DNA from: Nigrospora sphaerica
Lineage: Eukaryota; Ascomycota; Sordariomycetes; Amphisphaeriales; Apiosporaceae
Length of the DNA: 64,000 bases
Reading direction: 5' to 3'
Assembly: GCA_018287875.1 (NCBI GenBank)
Contig: JAGVVL010000025.1
Location: forward strand, 992,001 to 1,056,000
The position numbers and the translations under genes are program-made. Below the pieces are notes generated by a model. It ran no database searches, was not told the DNA's origin, and saw only the letters and a program-made list of their open reading frames with translations. This document shows, one piece after another, positions 57,358 through 64,000 of this stretch. Each line of letters opens with the position of its first letter. Position 1 is the stretch's first letter.

Positions 57358-59292
57358 TAGAAAAAAAGGGGGGGAAGGGCACCTGGCCGGTGCTGTCGTA
57401 CTACATAAAAACCTAAGTACTTGAGTAACAACCCAATACAGCGGGTTCCGAACGACGTTCTTCTAAACTTCCCGCCTCGGGTTTCGCCGTAAGGGCCTCT
57501 CTTTCGCCACCAGATTGTCGCCGACTCCTGGCGCCCCCCCTTCATGTAAGCCTTGACGCGAAGCCAACAACACAACGCGACGCATGATCCAACGGCCCGC
57601 CCGTCCGCCCCATCCTTTCGGAGAACAGACGTCCCCGGCGATTCCATGGACCTGCTCATCTAGAGACAAGAAATACCAGCCAATCCGTCCCTGGCCAACC
57701 CAATACCACGCCTTCGGGGAGGGAGGGAGGGGGCCCGACATCGCTGTGACACAATGTCCTTGCACCCCGACCGCCTGACCCTTCACCCGGGGAGTATTTT
57801 CCAACCAAACAAGACAAACACCTGCATTCTTCGGTATCACCAGCCCACGTACATAAACTGCCCTCCCGACCCCCGAAAGAAACCACGGCCAGAAAACGCA
57901 ACCCGCCTTCCCCGAGGTGAGGAACAGCCCCCTCCCATTTTACCCCGCGAATCGCGGCACGGAGGCCCATCAAGGAGGGCGGCGCAGGGAGGGCTACCCT
58001 GGGAACCGCGGGGACGGGGATGACGGGGGGAGATTGGCCTTGGCCGCGCGAGCCGGTTGCGTCTGCCGGCATGGTTTCCTCCTTTTGTTTTCTCGCTATG
58101 TATCCAGCCCAATGATATCACTCAACGCCTCCCTCTCCCCTTTCTCCTGTATCTTGTGCCCGGGCTAAATCGGGAACCTTGTTTACTGATCAGGCCGATG
58201 GCAGCGCGGCTTCTTGGGCCAACCTGGTCCACAAGATAGGCCGTCTAGACTTGAACGGGGTGGCGCCGCTGCCGTTAGGCGTGTTGAATCACACATTTGT
58301 CCGGGGCAAGAAAGATCCATCGTGGGCTGCCACTGTAAACTCGGACAAGACGGAAAACCAAAATTCATCGCAACATTTTACGCATCTCCCGGATGCCTTC
58401 GGGTATGCAGCCACTCAAGCGAGATATTGCAGCCATACGTCACAGATAAGACCGTCTTTAAAAGTTCGGGTAAACCTTCGTTTTTGATTCCATCTTATAG
58501 ACACGAGCCAGTCCCGCGTTCTGAAGACCGGTGGGACAGACAAACAGAAGACCCGTCCCCGTCCGTCCGTCCACACTTTCGACACACATAACAGGTACAT
58601 CATCCACCGCTTCCCCCTTGGTATACTTTAGCACATCTCATACGCATGCTTTTCCGACTTCGCTAGGCGACCCGACCTCCGGTCCAAATCATGTAGGTCC
58701 ATGGCGCCCACCCCCGCCTCGCCATCTGCTCGCCGCACCTGTCGCTTATCAAGGGGGTTTCGGCCCACCGTTCGCGTGAGCTACCTTGATGCCACAGTAG
58801 AAAAAGAAAGAAGAGAAGAGTGAAAGAAGCAGAAAGGACCAATAGACTCCACAAATTCATAATTAAACAAGAATATGTAATCCGCCGTGAGCTTCTTTGA
58901 ATGCAATGGAATTCGCCGCCCTCGGCTGATGAGGGGGAGGGAGGTCCGTTCGTGGTAGTGGCGGCGGCGGCGTCGTCGCGTGTTTCCTCGCCGGCGTCTG
59001 GGGAGGGGGGAAGAGGTCCACGGCGGCTGGGGATGGCCCCAAGCCCGCCAGGGACGCACGACTAATCCCCCCGAGACTGCCGCCGTCGTATTGGTGAAAC
59101 GCCGTTGGTGGAGAAGTATGTTCGGAGGGTGGAGTAGAGCAAAACAGACGCAAGCGGAAGGCAGGACCACGTTCCATCAGGCGAGTTTGCCCAGTTGTTG
59201 CGTGGGCCATGTTCATTAGCCAGATTAATGGCAGCCCGGGTACTAGTGGACAGGTGAAAATTGGGTATTCTTCGTATAGCATCGCGTAACAA
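57358..59292. other. Convergent intergenic region, 1.9 kb
   Basis: It lies between the 3' ends of CDC123 (plus) and the G-alpha gene (minus), which probably has a long 3' UTR here. No supportable gene. Confidence 0.5.
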
Positions 59293-60539
59293 TCAGATGA
59301 GACCACAGAGACGCAGGTTCTCCTGGATAATGATGTCTGGCGGGCAGAGTTAGCAAGACACGCCGACGCCGCGCCAGCGGCGAAGCAGGGCCAAGGGGGA
59401 ACACCACATACCATTGACAGCAGCCATGACGAAGCGGATTTGTGTCGTGTCGGTGGCGCACGTGAAGTGAGTGTAGATCTGCTTGGTCTCGTGCTGGTTC
59501 AAGCTGACGAAACGGTTCAGGATGTAGTCGCAGGCGGCCGCGTAGTCGTCACCACCCTCGTAGTCGGGAAAGTAGTTCTTCATGGGGCTGACGGGCAGCT
59601 TCTCCTTGAACCGATCGATCTTGTTCAGGAACAGAATGATGGACGTCTTGATGAACCACCTCGAGTTGCAGATGGAGTCGAACAAAGTCAGGGCTTCTTG
59701 CATACGGTTGACCGTCTCGTCCTCGAACAGCAGCTGATCGTACTCGGAAATGGCGACCAGGAAGAGAATCGTGGTAACGTTTTCGAAGCAGTGAATCCAC
59801 TTCTTTCGCTCTGACCGCTGGCCACCCACGTCGAACATGCGGTAAGTCAGGTCGCCGATGATGAAGGTCGTCTCCGTGATACCGGTCGTCTTGACACGAG
59901 ACCGCAGGACGTCCTGGTCGTTCGGCATGTAATCGGGCGCGGCGATTCTGGCAATGTTATCGAAATAGCTGAGAAGCGTGTTAGCGACGAGACGGCCGGC
60001 GCGACGGACAGGGGAGGCGACGTACTATCTTGCCGAGTCGTTCAGCTGGTATTCACGCGACCGCTTGAAACAATCCTGGACACCGCGGTCCTTCCACAGC
60101 GCCTCGATGGCGTTGCCAACCTCCGGGGGCAGAACGTCTCCCTCGATCTGGGCGGGCTGCATGAAGATGGTCTGAACGTGGTACTCCATGCGCTGGTCCT
60201 CCAGGGGCAACTCGAGGGACTCCATGGCCTCCAGGATGACGCGCATCGACTGCACCGTGTTGCTGAAGATGATCTCCTTGAACGATTCCCTCTCGTCGCG
60301 CGAGTAGCCGCCCTCGTGAATGAGCTTCATTTGCTTCAGAATGGTCGATTTTCCGGATTCACCAGCACCTGGAGCGCCTGTCAGCACACATTATGGCGAG
60401 GCGTGGCCGAAGCCGACTTACCCAGAAGAAGCATCTTGATCTCGTTGCGCTGCATCATCTTGTCGCGCTTGAGCTGGTTCTCAATCTCCTCGTTGCGGGC
60501 CTTGCCCTCCTTCTCCTCCGTGCTCATTCCACAACCCAT
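59293..60539 (-). CDS. gna1: Heterotrimeric G-protein alpha subunit, group I (GNA-1 type)
   Basis: Four exons (60539-60422, 60368-60026, 59968-59412, 59336-59293) give exactly 353 residues, the standard length for fungal group I G-alpha. Introns are 53, 57 and 75 nt, and the last exon encodes only the final 14 residues. It begins MGCGMS, with N-myristoylation at Gly2 and palmitoylation at Cys3. GTPase motifs are GAGESGKS (40-47, split by intron 1), Arg178 in [16 protein letters not shown] (200-204) with catalytic Gln204, NKID (269-272) and TCATDT. It ends CGLI, with Cys350 the pertussis-toxin acceptor site of the G-alpha-i class. In relatives it couples pheromone and nutrient receptors to cAMP and MAPK pathways controlling growth, mating and virulence or development. 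No essential residue is altered. Confidence 0.98.
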
Positions 60540-63500
60540 GGTGACGGACTGGGCGCGCTTCGGCGACTGATAGCACTACCTGGTACGATGTGATGTGGGC
60601 GAATGAATATCGGAGCCGTCTGGAAGTGGCGGATTAGTATCGGGAGTGGCCAGGGCAGGTCGAGCTTGGGAGGGCGATGAGGAATCCCGAATGGTGCCAG
60701 CCGCGAAGGTGAGTGGAAAGAAGGGAGGTGGCGGATTTCGAGCCCTCGGACGGATCGGGGATGACGGGGCTCGGAGTTCACGCGCCGAGGCAGGCAAAAA
60801 GACGGTAGCGAGGCAGTCGAGCGACTTGGGCGGGAAAGCGGGATAGTGAATGGGAAGAGGAATGGAGGCAAAGAGCCAACCGACGGGGACAAGCTGGCGG
60901 TAGGACGGAACGGAGGGAAGGGCAGGATAGGGCGAGACGAGACGAGGCGGGCGCGAGGCGGGCGAGAAGGAGAGGCGGGAGTTGGTATGGGGGATGGGGG
61001 TGTTGTGTTGGCGGGCCGGCGGTATTAAAGTTCAGGAGCTGAGGAGAATCGACAACTTACCGGCTTGATCCGTCCAAGTCCTCTATCGATTCAATGGGGG
61101 ATCGATCCGTAGCGGCAGGGGTGGGATCGGTGGAAGAAGGGAGTGTCGCGGAATGAACAATCTACGAATGGATGGAATGGGTTCGCGATGGGATCACGGA
61201 TTCGAACTGGCAAGCAGTAGGAAAAAAGACCATACGCCACGAGCAGCAGGTAGCAGGGGGCGAAGGGATGTGAGATGGCGACGACGGACCGTCCGTAGGG
61301 TAGGTAGGGAAAAGGGAAAAAGAAAATTGGGAGGTTGAAATTGTGACGGGAACGCCTGTATCCCGAAGAGGAAGGGGGAGAGGGGGTGGGAGGAGACAGG
61401 CAGTTAGCGTTACGGTGGAGACCAGGCGTCGGGGGTGTGAGATGGAGTGTATGCGTGAGAGAGTGACCGGCCCATAGAAAGAGACAGGGAAAGAGGGGGA
61501 GGAAGAGAGAAGAGAGAGAGAGAGAGAGAGAGAACGCGCATGCGATGAGAGCAGGAAACAGCCCGTTCGCGCGGGCGGCGGGTGTGCGTGCGACAGACAG
61601 GCAAGAAGGGCGGCCGTACGGGAAGTGAGCTGGAACAAGCTGCCCCGTACACGGTAATGCGTATTCCCACCCTAGCAGTAGTAGACCGATACCTAGGCCC
61701 ATTATTGACGTACCTACCGGCTGCAGGTACCGACCTCTCATTAACACATTGTACATGCCTGCGCGAACCGACCCTGGCAGCCTTGGTTCCGGCTGGGGGG
61801 GGCAAGTGGGGGGGGCGGAGGGGAGCGCAGTGGCAGCGCGAGAGGACGAAGGAAATGGGCCTGGATGAGCGGACGGGCTTGGGTCACCCATGGTGGAGTG
61901 CGAGACACCAAGACAAGGCGGGCACCTGACATGGAAAAAGAGAGCGAGGGACTGGGAGAGCGGCCGGAATTGGACACGGAGAAGACGGCAGCGGCAAGCA
62001 GTAGGAGGTGAGGTGGGCAAAGCACGCAATCGAGACACATTAGCTTCCATTCACGCATGCACAATGTATGATGTCTGTACATGACCGATGTACGATGTAG
62101 GCGGGTGGAAGACGGATGTGCTGCCACCTACACACTACCACTGCTTGCTAATCGGATTTACGTGGGCTGGTACCCATCCATTCATGCACGCAGGCAGAGG
62201 CGGTCTCGGGAAGTGGCTGGCTCATCAGCGGGTGGTGATGGGCGCAAATGTGCAAGGCACCCTCCTCACGGCGCCCCGTTCCCTCGCACCGTACCTACAG
62301 CAGAAAGTGGAGGCCCGGCCGGGTTGGGGGGGCGCGCCCGAAGATGCCAAGCGGTGCCAGTACCCATTTGCCATGGTACCTGATCTGCTGTTTTGCTGCT
62401 GCTTTCATTATTTGCTTCCCATCCCGCCCATCTTTGCCTAGCAGTACTGGGACCGGGGGGCGATGAAAGGGGGTCTCGCGAGCCGGGGTTGCTGCACCGC
62501 GGTGGGGACTTTTTTCCTTGCCTCCCAGCCCGCCCAGGCCCGAACGGGCAGAGGCCGTCGCCAGATGATGCGAGGCAATAGGAACCGTCGCCCAATCCAT
62601 GTTCTTAACAGAACCCATCGCGGCGGACTTGCATTCCCTCCTGGGGTCAAGTCTGTCGTTAGTCCCTCGTTGGTTTTCCGGCTGTGCGCTCTCGCCCCCA
62701 AGGCGCGCCTACTGTGCGCTACGCCGCCACGCCGCTATGCAGCCCATGGGATGGTCCGCCGGCACCTGCGATGCGCGCATGCGCAGCTGCTTTCCCATGC
62801 CAGAGTGCCGGGCCTGCATGCTCGCCTCCAGCTCGCCTCCCGCTTGCTGGTTGTCGTTTCTGCTTGCTGATCGGACCACCCCCAGGGAGCCAGGCCAGGG
62901 CCGCCACCATTGTGGGCGGTGGCTTGCCGGCTGAAGAATGTCTGCGGCCTCCCGTGCTGGGGCTGTCCCTGGCCACCTAACCAGCCCTCCCCCGGGCGCG
63001 CTGATGATGAAGAGGCCCTTCCTGGCTGACGTGGACGTGGGCGTGGGCGCGCGCGCGGGCGTGCGGACGGCCGGCCGGGCTGTTCGCGAAGATCTGATGG
63101 CTCCCTTGGCCCCGGGCTGACTCGATAGGCGCCGGCAAGAAGCCTCCTATTCCTGCCCTCCAGCTACATACTGCTAGTTGTATGTATGTATATGTGTATC
63201 CATCTCCCTCACCCCGAGTTTGCCAAGCAGCCTTGGCGAGCCCAGCAACTACCGTATCTATTCTGAACCCATCCTTTCGTCGTCGTCTGCCGAGCTAGCA
63301 GTAGCCGATAGCAGTAGCCACCGACGGCGCGAAAGAGGCTCCATCCGTCCGCCTAGGCCGCCAGATATTACGGTGTCATGCCAGCATGCGGGAACACGGA
63401 TGGGATGGAGAATGCGTAATCGCCTGCGTTTCGTTTGCCTCGGGGGGGGGATTCACTCGTTCGCTCGTTCGGTACATCGGCGGTGAACTGCGACATCAAC

Positions 63501-64000
63501 AATCCGTACCTGTTCCTGGGGAGGGGGCCTTCATAGGTAAAGCCGGGGCAGATCAAGTCGTTCGCGCCACTTACTGGTTGCCGTTCCGCCTGTCCCAGTT
63601 TAAGGTTGAATTGCAGAGTCGCAGTCAGGGTCGAGATGCGACACGTAATTACGCTCCAGCCAACGCCAACGTTTTTTTTATTTGATTTTTCAAATCGGAC
63701 GGCATGGATGGGCCAAGGAAGCACCCGCTTGCCACCCGTACTTGGGGCATTGGAATGGGCGGGCGGACGAATGGGTGTATGGAGGCGGAGATGGGTACCT
63801 AAACCCATACTCCGGTTGCAGTCATGGGGGGTTAAGGATACCGTCAATTCGTTAGTCGAGTCTGCCCGGCGACAGGTTTCAGCGGCTTGCGTCGACGTCC
63901 AAAGCAGCACGTACATACTATGTATATACATGCACCCCCATGCTATTTGGACGGTGTGCCCATCCTCCCCGTGGTTCCAGGTATATCCGTCACGGCAAAC
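60540..64000. other. Probable gna1 leader/promoter and right-edge non-coding sequence
   Basis: Immediately upstream of gna1 the minus strand is C/T-rich and has a consensus splice donor (GTAAGT at 61060-61055), so a leader intron is possible. A (GA)n array lies at 61511-61533. The large minus-strand frame at 61091-62050 is a Ser/Leu/Pro reading of the C/T-rich strand and is not accepted as a gene. From 62.1 kb to the end only short frames occur. Confidence 0.5.
61511..61533. repeat. (AG)n microsatellite
   Basis: About eleven perfect AG units upstream of gna1; it reads as CT in the gna1 transcription direction. Confidence 0.85.

Noticed and set aside
61091..62050. Minus-strand frame of 319 residues upstream of gna1
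   Set aside because: Low-complexity Ser/Leu/Pro translation of C/T-rich DNA including a microsatellite; more likely promoter or leader.

Overview
This window is nuclear DNA of a filamentous ascomycete. The evidence is short spliceosomal introns (about 53-113 nt, with GTAAGT/GTATGT donors, CTAAC/CTGAC-like branch points and CAG/TAG acceptors), GC-rich third codon positions, an intron-containing tRNA-Pro, and a gene set typical of Pezizomycotina (group I G-alpha of the GNA-1 type, Zn2Cys6 regulator, rotenone-insensitive NADH dehydrogenase). Protein wording is closest to Sordariomycetes, probably Sordariales; the species is not identified. There are no operons. I rebuilt 15 protein-coding genes and one tRNA gene; most genes are interrupted, and I placed exon joins by checking splice signals and reading phase base by base.

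Left part (1-14.6 kb): an uncharacterised coiled-coil protein (282-1661, minus) and a serine/threonine-rich single-pass membrane protein (4266-5938, minus), followed by about 8.6 kb with no gene I can support. Middle (14.6-36.2 kb): an alternative NADH dehydrogenase, an epoxide-hydrolase-like alpha/beta hydrolase, a DRS2-type phospholipid flippase, tRNA-Pro(CGG), a divergent PMP47/ANT1-like carrier, the SAGA deubiquitinase-module subunit SGF73, and a Zn2Cys6 transcription factor whose zinc cluster is spread over three exons. A second gene-poor block runs from 36.2 to 43.6 kb.

Right part (43.6-60.5 kb) is a denser housekeeping block: an NTF2+RRM protein (G3BP/Nxt3 type), kinetochore subunit NNF1, a cytochrome b561 membrane protein with a very long disordered tail, the mitochondrial DUF1640 protein FMP32, splicing factor CWC21, eIF2-assembly factor CDC123, and G-alpha subunit GNA-1. 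CWC21/CDC123 and the b561 gene/FMP32 are divergent pairs that share promoter regions. From 60.5 kb to the end only the probable gna1 leader/promoter and non-coding sequence are seen.

The genes belong to unrelated cellular processes (respiration, lipid asymmetry, chromatin, splicing, chromosome segregation, translation, signalling). I see no biosynthetic cluster, CRISPR array, intact transposon or obvious new multi-gene system. The most distinctive observations are a repeated Gly/Ala-hydrophobic-plus-basic module in the b561 tail, a carrier with atypical signature motifs and a charged loop insertion, a compound microsatellite filling the CWC21 intron, and palindromic elements in the b561/FMP32 promoter.
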